A stretch of DNA of 50,120 nucleotides from Acetobacter farinalis (GTDB lineage Bacteria > Pseudomonadota > Alphaproteobacteria > Acetobacterales > Acetobacteraceae). A program made the position numbers and the translations under genes. The stretch lies in assembly GCF_026240015.1 (NCBI RefSeq), contig NZ_JAPIUX010000017.1, positions 1-50,120 on the forward strand, written 5' to 3'. Position 1 is the first letter of the stretch, and each line of letters begins with the position of its first letter. The notes under the pieces were generated by a model, which was not told where the DNA came from, made no database searches, and saw only the letters and a list, made by a program, of their open reading frames with translations. Shown here in pieces: positions 8,583-17,551 of this stretch.

Positions 8583-11500
8583 ATGACAACTTACTCTATC
8601 AGTTCCGGTAATTCTCCATTTTCTGCAAATCTCGCCAGTGGAGATATCGCCTATGTAAGCTCGGGCGGAACCGTGAGCGGCGGCAGTATCAGCTCATTTT
8701 CCGATATGTATGTTTACTCTGGCGGCACAACCAGTGATGTCTCGATATCCGGGGGAGTCCAATACCTGTATCAGGGAGCCAGTGCTGTTTCTGAAACAGT
8801 GGGGCCCGACTCTAATAACTATAATGCTGGCTCCGTGTTTGTGTCCGGTGGCGTCATTGCATCCTCAACGATAGACGGCGGAGGGATCGGCGTCACCGAT
8901 GGTGGGATCGCCAATGCAACGACCGTCAATGCCGGCAACTTGACTATCGAGAATGGAATTGCCTCGGCCACCACTCTCAATGGCGGCCAAATGAACCTCT
9001 ATAGCGGACAGATACAGGAAACACTTATCAATTCCGGAGCTCATCTTTTTGTCAGCGGTGGGGAAGCGACTTCCACTACAGTAGACGCACGTGGTGTGTT
9101 TACTATCTGGAGTAGTGGCAGCATTGCCTCCGCTACGACCCTGCTGGGTTCGGACGCAGCCATGGCGGTCGTATATAGCGCCACAGCTCTTGATACTGAG
9201 GTTGGCAGCGGGGCGGTCATGGCGATCGGATATGGCGCCACAGCTCTTGACACCGGGGTTAGCAGCGGAGGCTCTGTTTCAGCTCTTTCCGGCATACTGG
9301 CTGGCACAACAACCATTGCTCAGGGTGGGACTGTCAGCGGACTTAACAGCACAGCTTCAAACCTGATACTCTCCGGCACCGTAAATAATGCTGGTACCGT
9401 TATTGATGGCACACTGGTGTCCGGTGCCACCCTGTCTGTGACCAGCGGCGGGGTGACCAGCAATGTTGTGGTCTCTGGCGGGTTGGAAATCCTGTATCAG
9501 GGCGGCAGTGCGGTGTCCGGCACGGTGTTCGGAGCTGGCACCGCTCTGGGAACCCTCTTGGTTTCCGGAGGAAGTGCCTCCGCCACCACGCTTGGCAACG
9601 GTGGCTCTATGGACCTCCTGGATGGTGGGCAGGCGCAGGCAACAGTTGTCAATAGCAGTGGTACGCTTCTGGTCGATGGTACAGGTCTGGCGACCTCCAC
9701 CACAGTGACAAGCGGTGGCCAAATGGCTATCTATGACACCGGGATTGCCTCCAGCACGACCCTGCAGGGCACCTCCGCTGGCATGGGGGTGTCGTATGGC
9801 GGTACAGCCATTGATACCGTGGTTGGCAGCGGGGCCTTTGTCGTGGCGGTGTCTGGCGGCACGGCCATCAATACCCAGGTTGACAGCGGGGCCTCTGTTA
9901 CAGCTCTTTCCGGAACACTGGCGGGCACGACGACCATTGCTCAGGGTGCAACTGTCAGCGGGTTTAACAGCGTAGCTTCAAACCTGACACTCTCCGGCAC
10001 CGTGAACAATGCGGGCACAATTTCTAATGGTACACTGGTGTCCGGTGCCACCCTGTCTGTGACCAGCGGCGGGGTAACCAGCAATGTTGTGATCTCCGGC
10101 GGGCAGGAAACCCTGTATCAGGGCGGCACTGCGGTGTCCGGCACGGTGAACAGTGGCGGCAATTTTCAGGTTTCGGGCGGGAGTGCCTCTGCCACCACAG
10201 TCGGCAATGGCGGCAAGATGGTCGTCAACACTGGTGGACAGGCGCAGGCAACGCTCATCAGTGCCGGAAGCTTGCTCCGGGTCCAGAGTGCAGGTGTGGC
10301 AACTTCCACCACAGTACTCTCCAACGGTAATCTCTATATCTATGACACCGGCATTGCCTCCGCTACCACCCTGCAAGGCTCGGGTGCTGGCATAGGCCTT
10401 TTTGATGGCGGCACGGCCATTGATACGGAAATTGGCAATGGTGCCTCCGTCGTGGTTCTTTCCGGAACACTGGCGGGCACCACAACTGTTGATCAGGGCG
10501 GGTTTGTCAGCGGGTATGAGGACCTGACACTCTCCGGCACCGTGAACAATGCTGGCACCATTGCCAGTGGCACACTGGCCTCTGGCGCCACACTGGCTGT
10601 GTCCAGCGGCGGGGTGACCAGCAATATTCTGATCACCAACAATGCGATAGAAGTCCTGTATCAGGGTGGCAGCGCGGTGTCCGCCACCGTGTCCGGAAGT
10701 GGCACCGCTCTGGGGTCCCTCATAGTTTCCGGGGGAGGTGCCTCCGCCATCACGCTTGACAGCGCCAGCTATATGACCGTCCAGAATAGTGGACAGGCGC
10801 AGGCAACATCTGTCAGCAGCGGTGGTACGCTTCTGGTCCAGAGTGCAAGTGTGGCGACCTCCACCACAGTGACAAGCGGTGGCCAACTGGCTGTCTATTA
10901 CACCGGCATTGCCTCCGCCACGACCCTGCAGGGCACCTCTGCTACCATGCTGGTAGTATCGGGCGGCACAGGCATTGATACCGGAGTGGGCAGCGGGGCC
11001 TCTGTTATAGCTCTTTCCGGAACACTGGCGGGCACGACGACCATTGCTCAGGGTGCAACTGTCAGCGGGTATGGCAGCGCGGCTTCGAACCTGACGCTCT
11101 CCGGCACTGTGAACAATGCGGGCACCATTTCCAATGGTACGCTGACCTCTGGTGCCATACTGGTTGTGTCCAGCGGCGGAGGAACCAGCAATGTTGTGGT
11201 CACCGGTGGGCTGGAAATCCTGTATCAGGGCGGCAGCGCGGTGTCCGGCACTGTGTTCGGAAGTGGCAGCGCTATGGGGGGGATCGCAATTTCCGGGGGA
11301 AGTGCCTCCGCCACCACGCTTGCCAGCGGTGGCTATCTGACCGTCGAGGATGGCGGACAGACGCAGGCCACATCTGTCAGCAGCAGTGGTACGCTTCTGG
11401 TCCAGAGTACAGGTGTAGCGACCTCCACCACCGTGACAAGCGGTGGCACACTGGTTGCCATGTACACCGGCATTGCCTCCGGCACGACCCTGCAGGGCAG

Positions 11501-13268
11501 CTCCGCTCGCCTGGGAGTGCAGTATGGCGGCACAGCCATTGATACCGTGGTTGGCAGCGGAGCCTCTGTTATAGCTGTTTCCGGCACACTGGCTGGCACC
11601 ACAACGGTTGATCAGGGTGCGACTGTCAGCGGGTATGGCAGTTCGGCTTCGATCCTGACGCTCTCCGGCACCGTGAACGATGCCGGCACCCTGACCAACG
11701 GCACACTGGCATCTGGTGCCACGCTGGCTGTTTCCAGCGGCGGGACTGTCAACGCCCTTTGGGTGACTTCTGGCGGGACAGCGCATATTGACTCCGGCGC
11801 AACGCTTGTGAGTGACATTTATGTCAGTTCAGGTGGTGTGCTGGCACTTTCCAGCGGTGTCGTCATGTCCGGCGCAACCGTGCATCTTGCGCAAAACGGG
11901 CAGGCCACGCTTTCCGCCGATGCGGGCGGCACGGTCATTCTGGACGGCAGCGCCAATACCGGCCTGACCATTTCCGGTCTTTCCTCCGGTGGCGTGCTGA
12001 CAACTGTCATCAGCGGGTTTGATGGCACAGCGGCCGGAAACTCTGACGGGATCGAAATCAGTGGTCTGACCGCCGCTGACGTGACATCCGTCAGCTACGC
12101 CCCGACAGATTCAGACCATGTCACGCTGAGCCTGACAAATGGCAACAGCATCACGCTCACGATCGCTGGTGTGAAAAACCATGGCTTTACTTTGGAGACT
12201 GCCCCTGATGGTTCTCTTGTTTACGAAGTCTGCTTCCTCACAGACACCATGATCCGGACCCCGGTCGGGGATGTTGCCGTGCAGGATCTGCGCGTGGGGG
12301 ATGATGTCATCACTTGCACACAGGATGGCGCTTCGGCGGCGCGGAAACTGATCTGGACCGGAAAAGCCCATGCAACCGTACGCGTAGGCCTGCCTGCCGA
12401 TGAAGCAGGATACCCTGTGCGAGTTCTGAAAGACGCCATTGCCAAGGGTGTACCCTACAAGGATCTGCTGATTACGTCAGAACATTGCCTGTTTTTTGAT
12501 GGTATGTTCATTCCTGTGCGGATGCTGGTTAACGGGCGGTCTGTTTTCTATGATACATCCCTCACCTCCTATGATTACTATCATATCGAGACTGAAGAAC
12601 AGTCCGTGATTATTGCGGACGGGATGATGACAGAAAGCTACCTTGATACAGGAAACCGTTATGCGTTCCGGCAGGAAGGGAAATTCGCATCCATCGCCCA
12701 TCCGGCAAAAAGCTGGGAAGCCGATGCGGCCTACCCGCTCACAGTGGCGCGGGATCGTGTTGAGCCTGTCTATCGTGCTCTGGAGGAACGGGCTTCTCTT
12801 GTAGCTCCTGATGTACTTCGTGCTACCAAGGTCTTTTCGGAAAATCTGGACTTCCATCTTGTCACGGAAAAAGGTCAGATTATTCGGCCGGCCCGGAGTG
12901 CGGGGAACACCATGTCCTTCATGCTGCCTGCCAGCGTGAACACTGTGCGGCTTGTTTCACGCACAAGCCGACCGAGCGACATTATCGGGCCGTTCCTTGA
13001 CGACCGCCGCACACTCGGCGTTCTGGTCGGCAAAATTTCTCTTCTTGACGGAAACACGACACGCAACATCACGACACATCTGGAAAATGCAGATCTGCTC
13101 GGATGGCACACGCAGGAGAGCAACCCCGCCCGCTGGACAAACGGGCATGCCCTTCTGCCTTTGGGGGAGCGTGAACCGCGTGGCTTTGGGATGCTGTCCA
13201 TAGATATCCTGGCAGGCGGGCCTTACGCTGTTTCAGACAACAGCGCTCTGGAAGTCCAGACCGCCTGA
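8583..13268 (+). CDS. Giant AIDA-type repeat protein with C-terminal Hint_2 domain (1561 aa)
   Basis: Paralogue of the 794-aa protein at 2376 (both begin MTTYSISSGNSP). Residues 1 to about 1150 are SGGT-type beta repeats arranged in a higher-order array: a block starting with LSGTVNNAGT recurs with starts at 9369, 9990, 10530, 11097 and 11661, giving four full units of 621, 540, 567 and 564 bp. The Hint_2 domain starts at Cys1217 (CFLTDTMIRTP) with TSEHCLFF as second block. No signal peptide, barrel or transmembrane segment is visible. The repeats are plausible acceptors for the heptosyltransferase encoded at 23885-25240. Ribosome-binding site GAGG precedes the ATG, and a C10 tract lies 56 bases upstream. 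Function as an adhesin or biofilm protein is inference from AIDA-type repeats. Confidence 0.85.
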   Translation: MTTYSISSGNSPFSANLASGDIAYVSSGGTVSGGSISSFSDMYVYSGGTTSDVSISGGVQYLYQGASAVSETVGPDSNNYNAGSVFVSGGVIASSTIDGGGIGVTDGGIANATTVNAGNLTIENGIASATTLNGGQMNLYSGQIQETLINSGAHLFVSGGEATSTTVDARGVFTIWSSGSIASATTLLGSDAAMAVVYSATALDTEVGSGAVMAIGYGATALDTGVSSGGSVSALSGILAGTTTIAQGGTVSGLNSTASNLILSGTVNNAGTVIDGTLVSGATLSVTSGGVTSNVVVSGGLEILYQGGSAVSGTVFGAGTALGTLLVSGGSASATTLGNGGSMDLLDGGQAQATVVNSSGTLLVDGTGLATSTTVTSGGQMAIYDTGIASSTTLQGTSAGMGVSYGGTAIDTVVGSGAFVVAVSGGTAINTQVDSGASVTALSGTLAGTTTIAQGATVSGFNSVASNLTLSGTVNNAGTISNGTLVSGATLSVTSGGVTSNVVISGGQETLYQGGTAVSGTVNSGGNFQVSGGSASATTVGNGGKMVVNTGGQAQATLISAGSLLRVQSAGVATSTTVLSNGNLYIYDTGIASATTLQGSGAGIGLFDGGTAIDTEIGNGASVVVLSGTLAGTTTVDQGGFVSGYEDLTLSGTVNNAGTIASGTLASGATLAVSSGGVTSNILITNNAIEVLYQGGSAVSATVSGSGTALGSLIVSGGGASAITLDSASYMTVQNSGQAQATSVSSGGTLLVQSASVATSTTVTSGGQLAVYYTGIASATTLQGTSATMLVVSGGTGIDTGVGSGASVIALSGTLAGTTTIAQGATVSGYGSAASNLTLSGTVNNAGTISNGTLTSGAILVVSSGGGTSNVVVTGGLEILYQGGSAVSGTVFGSGSAMGGIAISGGSASATTLASGGYLTVEDGGQTQATSVSSSGTLLVQSTGVATSTTVTSGGTLVAMYTGIASGTTLQGSSARLGVQYGGTAIDTVVGSGASVIAVSGTLAGTTTVDQGATVSGYGSSASILTLSGTVNDAGTLTNGTLASGATLAVSSGGTVNALWVTSGGTAHIDSGATLVSDIYVSSGGVLALSSGVVMSGATVHLAQNGQATLSADAGGTVILDGSANTGLTISGLSSGGVLTTVISGFDGTAAGNSDGIEISGLTAADVTSVSYAPTDSDHVTLSLTNGNSITLTIAGVKNHGFTLETAPDGSLVYEVCFLTDTMIRTPVGDVAVQDLRVGDDVITCTQDGASAARKLIWTGKAHATVRVGLPADEAGYPVRVLKDAIAKGVPYKDLLITSEHCLFFDGMFIPVRMLVNGRSVFYDTSLTSYDYYHIETEEQSVIIADGMMTESYLDTGNRYAFRQEGKFASIAHPAKSWEADAAYPLTVARDRVEPVYRALEERASLVAPDVLRATKVFSENLDFHLVTEKGQIIRPARSAGNTMSFMLPASVNTVRLVSRTSRPSDIIGPFLDDRRTLGVLVGKISLLDGNTTRNITTHLENADLLGWHTQESNPARWTNGHALLPLGEREPRGFGMLSIDILAGGPYAVSDNSALEVQTA
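9369..11660 (+). repeat. Four tandem higher-order repeats (540-621 bp) inside the giant repeat protein
   Basis: Each unit runs from CTCTCCGGCACNGTGAAC-type sequence through SGGVTSNVVV, LYQGGSAVSGTV, GQAQAT, ATSTTVTSGG, GIASATTLQG, GGTAIDT and GTLAGTTTI to the next unit. The starts are 9369, 9990, 10530, 11097 and 11661 (the last unit continues into the unique region). The 794-aa paralogue has only one such unit start, near 3169. Confidence 0.85.
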
Positions 13269-13275
13269 GCCAGAC

Positions 13276-13311
13276 AAAAAAGGCACACCCGCGCCATCTC
13301 ATGGGTGTGCC
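13276..13311 (-). terminator. Terminator of the minus-strand aspartate decarboxylase gene
   Basis: GGCACACCC (13282-13290) and GGGTGTGCC (13303-13311) form a perfect 9-bp stem. Read on the minus strand it is followed by six T (plus-strand A run 13276-13281). Confidence 0.75.
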
Positions 13312-13324
13312 GACAATGTGAAAG

Positions 13325-13353
13325 CCTGCGGGACATACGATCCGTCCCGCAGG
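13325..13353. terminator. Second hairpin between the convergent repeat/Hint and aspartate decarboxylase genes
   Basis: CCTGCGGGAC (13325-13334) and GTCCCGCAGG (13344-13353) form a perfect 10-bp stem with a 9-base loop. It has no T tract, so it may help termination from either side or act as an mRNA 3' stabiliser. Confidence 0.5.
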
Positions 13354-13376
13354 TTCGCAAGTATCAATGAATTACA

Positions 13377-13447
13377 GAAAACGTCTGATCAGGGTGTGTT
13401 TTTACCCGTGGTGTCAGATGTTTTTTCGCGTTTGTACTGTTCGTAAT
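13377..13447. repeat. 71-bp direct repeat, copy B: 3' end of the aspartate decarboxylase gene
   Basis: In-place copy of the element found at 7295-7365; it includes the stop codon (13389-13391 on the minus strand) and 12 bases beyond it. Confidence 0.9.
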
Positions 13448-15014
13448 ACTCATCCGCCATGCGGCGGAGCGCCGCGCCAATTGCGGCGTACTGATATTCA
13501 TTCAGATTGGCGAGGGAGGCGCGGGCGGAGGGGCGACGCACCGCAAAGCCCACACCAGGCAGGAGCACCACGCCGGTTTCTTCCGCGATGCGGAACAGGA
13601 TGGTCTGGTAATCCACGCGTGTCATCAGCCAGCGGGCAAAACGGGTGCCGTAGAGCTGGGTCGCGACGTTGGCCAGATCAATCAGGGTGTAATAATGCGT
13701 GCTACCCGGATCATTGGGCGCAGGCACGCCGAGGTCCCGGTAAAGGGCAATTTCACGCCGGTGCAGCAGGTTTTTCAAGGCTGTTTTGTAGGCCTGCCGC
13801 CCATCCATCAGCGCGAAGAGGGCGAACAGCACCATCTGCACCTGCTGCGGGGTGGAAAGCCCTGCGGTGTGATTAAGGGCGACCGTGCGGCTGTCCGCCA
13901 CCAGACGGTCAATGAATTTCAGGCCGCGTACATCTGGCGTGAGCGAGGCATAGCGTTTGTCCAGCGCCAGTTTTTCCGCTTCCGGCAGATCCGCCAGAGC
14001 GCGGTCCAGCACGTTTTGCGCATGCATGGCTACCACACCCAGACGCCAGCCGGTTGAGCCGAAATATTTTGAAAAGGAATAGACCAGAACGGTGTTTTGC
14101 GGGCAGACGCTGTAAATGGAGCGGAAATCATCCGCAAAGGTACCGTACACATCATCTGTGACAATCATGAGATCCGGACGTTTGGTTTTGACAATTTCAG
14201 CAATGCGGGCCAGTCCGGCTTCATTCATCTTCACGGAAGGCGGATTGCTGGGATTGACCACCAGAAACACCTTGACGGCCGGGTCCAGCAATTTGTCCAG
14301 CTCGCTGTCCGGATACTGCCAGCCCGCTTCCGGCTCCGCATACACCGGCACTTCCTGCAACTGGTAGTCCCGCAGTTCCGGGATTTCCACATACGGGGTG
14401 AACACGGGCATGCCGATAGCGGCTTTGTCACCGGGGCGGATCAGCCCATTTTCCCGCAGGGATGCAAAAATATAGCTGATAGCCGCCGTGCCGCCTTCCA
14501 GCGCGAACAGGTCTGTCGTGGCATCCGGCATGGTGCCGCCCGCCATTTCCCGCAGCAGGTAATGACGCACCACCTGCTCGGAATATTTCAGCATCCGTGG
14601 CGGTGTAGGGTAATCACACCCCAGAATGCCTGCTGTCATTTCCTGCAGGAACGCATCGGCTGGCAGGCCAAGCTGGTCCCGCACATAGGACAACGCCCGG
14701 CGCAGAAAGGCCACGCCGGGTTCGGACTTGTGGTCTGCCACGAAGGCATTGAAACGGGCCTCTATGCCATCCTTCCGGGGGAAGCCGCCAATACCCTCCG
14801 CCATATAGGAAAAGGATAATTCTGATTCCGCCGTTGCGAACAGGCCGAGCTGGAAAAATCCCTGCCGGGGCAGTGTGGCCAGAAAATTGGGGTTGCCGCG
14901 CCCGGCATCCAGCATGGCGCGCTGGGCACGACCGGAAGCCAGTTTGATAAGCTGATCCTTCAGCTCGAACGGACTGAGGGTATTGAATTTTTCATACTCG
15001 GAGGTGTTGGTCAT
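13389..15014 (-). CDS. asdA: Aspartate 4-decarboxylase / aspartate aminotransferase, PLP enzyme
   Basis: A 541-aa fold-type I PLP enzyme that converts L-aspartate to L-alanine plus CO2, with side transaminase activity. It matches the long AsdA family in length and in signature sequence: GRGNPNFLATLPRQGFF at the N-terminus, NPSNPPSVKM in the core, DDVYGTF with the cofactor-binding Asp/Tyr, and YSFSKYFGSTGWRLG holding the PLP-binding Lys. The start at 15014 is chosen over 15062 because family members begin near MTNTSEYEKF. In other bacteria the enzyme works with the AspT aspartate:alanine antiporter to generate proton-motive force; no aspT is present here. Its 3' end is duplicated at 7295. A minus-strand terminator follows at 13276. 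Confidence 0.9.
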   Translation of the reverse strand: MTNTSEYEKFNTLSPFELKDQLIKLASGRAQRAMLDAGRGNPNFLATLPRQGFFQLGLFATAESELSFSYMAEGIGGFPRKDGIEARFNAFVADHKSEPGVAFLRRALSYVRDQLGLPADAFLQEMTAGILGCDYPTPPRMLKYSEQVVRHYLLREMAGGTMPDATTDLFALEGGTAAISYIFASLRENGLIRPGDKAAIGMPVFTPYVEIPELRDYQLQEVPVYAEPEAGWQYPDSELDKLLDPAVKVFLVVNPSNPPSVKMNEAGLARIAEIVKTKRPDLMIVTDDVYGTFADDFRSIYSVCPQNTVLVYSFSKYFGSTGWRLGVVAMHAQNVLDRALADLPEAEKLALDKRYASLTPDVRGLKFIDRLVADSRTVALNHTAGLSTPQQVQMVLFALFALMDGRQAYKTALKNLLHRREIALYRDLGVPAPNDPGSTHYYTLIDLANVATQLYGTRFARWLMTRVDYQTILFRIAEETGVVLLPGVGFAVRRPSARASLANLNEYQYAAIGAALRRMADEYYEQYKREKTSDTTGKNTP

Positions 15015-15226
15015 TACGGGTTCCCGAAGTAGAAGTGCACAAGTAATAAGCCGAACATGCACAAAAAACGCGCGCAGTGCGACCTCTGTACACGTGTTTT
15101 CCAGTAAAAACCCATGCTTGTCCCGTCGATGTGATCAGCGTTTTCTGTTGAGCATGCTCTCTGAGGCACACTGCCCCCAAAGCTGCAGGACAACGCTCTT
15201 GGGCTGACAGGCCCTCAAGAAGGCAG

Positions 15227-16449
15227 TTACAGCCTGTCCTTCTTTCCGAGTGGAGTGGAAAGCCGGGTGGCTACAGCCAGAAGGACGGCGGTAATGGGGG
15301 TGGCAAAAATAAAGCCCCACATGCCCAGAAACGCTCCGAAAATGGTCTGGGAGAGAATGGTCAGGGCTGGAGGCATGCTCACCGCGCGCTTCTGAATAAA
15401 GGGCGACATGACATAACCTTCAAAGGCCTGAATGACGGTATACAGACCCAGCACCATCAGGGCTTCCTGCGTGCTAACGGACAGGCCGATCAGCAAGGCC
15501 GGAATGGCCCCCACGAACGCTCCAAGATACGGGATGAAATTGGCAGTGCCCGCCACCAGCCCCAGCGGAAGTGCCAGAGGCATGCCGATGGCCCACAGCC
15601 CGAGCCATGTGAGCACGCCCACCACTGTCATATCCAGCATCTGCCCGGCCACCCAGGCAGAGAGAGAGTATGACCGATTGTGAGCAGCAGGGTGCGGGCC
15701 AGCGGACGATGCGCCTGAGGCACCAGCCGCAGAATTCCGTTGGCATACAGGCGTGGGGAAAGCGCGAAATACACTCCGGCAATCACGATCACAATCAGCG
15801 TGCCAACAGACCCGAAGGTAGAGGTGAGCACGTTTGTCATGGACCCGGTGAAATCCGGTCCTGCGGCGTGCTCTCTCGTGCCGGGCTGGTTGCCACCCAG
15901 AGAGGGGGGCACATGGTCCAGAATCATACGCCCGAACACGTTATCATCCAGCCGGTCATGCACTGCGATGGTCTGGGAAACCAGAGCGGTGCGCAGATGT
16001 GCGGCCTGCACCACAATCTGTGGCCCGAACACATGAACCAGCCCGCTGATGGCTGCCGCCAGCGCCAGAACCAGCACCAGCACCGAAAGCCATTCCGGCA
16101 GGCACAGCAGATGCGTGATCCACCGTGCGGCACCATGCAGCACCACGGCCACGAGAGCGGAGGCACAGACCACCATCAGAACAGCACCACCGGTACTGAC
16201 AAGAAGTGTGAGCACGCCCAGCACCACCACAATCACCGCCAGCCGGTAAAATCGCGCCAGCGTGCGCTCCAGCGCCTGCACGGTGGCCAATGAGGCTTGA
16301 GAAGAAAGAGGCAGGAAAGGCACCGGGGAGGCTTCTGAGGGGGGAACCTCGGGGGTGTTCCCCTCGAAAATATCTGTCTCGAAGGCGGCAGCCTCAGAGG
16401 TGGTCTCAGGGATTACCTTACTGGTATCTGTAAGAGGGGACCGCTCCAT
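15227..16449 (-). pseudogene. AI-2E family permease (PerM-like), frameshifted at a CT dinucleotide run
   Basis: Two overlapping frames cover one AI-2E/PerM family membrane protein. The upstream part (from 16449) has a long hydrophilic Pro/Ser-rich N-terminus, then transmembrane helices and ends IGHTLSLPGWPGRCWI. The downstream part reads SAWVAGQMLDMTVVGVLTWL, ANFIPYLGAFVGAIPALLIG and the conserved tail, ending at 15227. The break coincides with (CT)5 on the coding strand (15659-15668). With (CT)4 the protein would read IGHTLSAWVAGQMLDM in one frame and be 406 aa, the family norm. Either a true frameshift, a switchable locus, or a sequencing slip. Family members are homo-oligomeric transporters of uncertain substrate. 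Confidence 0.85.
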
Positions 16450-16747
16450 GCTCCCTGCGCCTCCTGCTGCCTGTTCCAGAGCCGTGGGGTGAGATCATGC
16501 AGCGTTGCGTTACCCCGCAATGCTTTTATATGCGGGCTTCGAGTGGCGTGAGTGTCACACATGCGAGATGAAATGAGGTCTGGCTTTCACTGCATGGCAG
16601 ATACAGGCATAACGGGCTTAGTGAGCCAAAAAGACTGCTATACAGGGACTGTCCTGTTATACTCAGGGGAGGAAGACGGGAGCGGCCTGCACCCTGCCTG
16701 CTATCTTTTCTCTGGAACTCTCCCCCGCTCTTTGAGGTCTGTGGCTT

Positions 16748-17452
16748 ATGACGAAACCCGATGCTGCCAACCCGATGGATATGGCGCACCCCTGCCTGCT
16801 CGGGAAAAAGCGTCGGTGCGGGCGGCCCACCCCTTCAGGTGCCGAACAGCTTGACCAGCATCTGCTTGAAGTGGCGGCAAGCCTGTTTGTCGAGCACGGC
16901 TATGCGGGAACCTCCATTGACCAGATCGCGCGTAAGGCCTCAGCCAGCAAGCAGACGCTCTATCGGCGCTATCCCTCCAAGGAAGCCCTGTTCGCGGCTG
17001 TGATCACCAACCTCTCAGCCTCCCTGCTGCGCACCATGGCAGAAACACCGCTGAAAGACCCCCTGAAAGAGATGGAGCATGTCAGCCGCCTGATGCTGGA
17101 CTTTATCGTGCGGCCCGATGCGCTGGGAACCTACCGGATCCTGATTGCCGATGGTTATCGCTACCCCGGTCTGATGACGCATGCGATTGAGAATATCAAC
17201 ACGCCGTTTCACGCCAATTTCCTGCGCCTTCTGGAAGCCGCAGAAAAGGCCGGGCAAATTGAACCCGGGCACGCCAACCCTACCACAGTCTGCCTCTGGA
17301 CGGGCCTGCTGACAGGCTGGCCCATGAAGCAGAGCCTGTTTGGTCTCACCCCCCTGAAAGACAAAACTGAACGGGAAGCGTTTTTTGAACGCGCCTGGAC
17401 CTTGTTCCTGCGCGGTGTGGGCGCGGACACAGGGGCTTCCCAGAAACGGTGA
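16748..17452 (+). CDS. TetR/AcrR family transcriptional regulator
   Basis: 234 aa. The N-terminal TetR DNA-binding domain spans about residues 33-80: LLEVAASLFVEHGYAGTSID, then QIARKASASKQTLYRRYPSK with the recognition helix and the YRRYPSKEAL motif. The C-terminal ligand domain resembles the AefR-like group (YRILIADGYRYPGLM). The basic Lys/Arg stretch at residues 18-26 precedes the HTH. It is divergent from the AI-2E family permease (298-bp gap), which is a plausible but unproven target. The ATG at 16748 is the first in frame; no strong ribosome-binding site is seen. Confidence 0.88.
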   Translation: MTKPDAANPMDMAHPCLLGKKRRCGRPTPSGAEQLDQHLLEVAASLFVEHGYAGTSIDQIARKASASKQTLYRRYPSKEALFAAVITNLSASLLRTMAETPLKDPLKEMEHVSRLMLDFIVRPDALGTYRILIADGYRYPGLMTHAIENINTPFHANFLRLLEAAEKAGQIEPGHANPTTVCLWTGLLTGWPMKQSLFGLTPLKDKTEREAFFERAWTLFLRGVGADTGASQKR

Positions 17453-17551
17453 CGCGGAACGGTATAGGGAGCAGGCAAGCAGGCCGCCACAATACCCCTG
17501 CACGGGATAAACGGACTGCGTGACCAGAGAAAACCCGGCGCCAGAGACAGG

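Noticed and set aside
9369..11660. CRISPR-like regularly spaced repeats
   Set aside because: The periodic units are 540-621 bp, coding and in frame; no short direct repeats with unique spacers exist in the window.
9978..11786. 602-aa open frame on the minus strand
   Set aside because: It is a mirror of the low-complexity repeats of the giant plus-strand protein, with His/Gly/Ala-rich composition and no start signal.
13367..13876. 169-aa plus-strand frame starting MNYRKRLIRVCFYPW, similar to the one at 7285
   Set aside because: The resemblance is caused by the 71-bp DNA repeat; the real gene in this place is on the minus strand.
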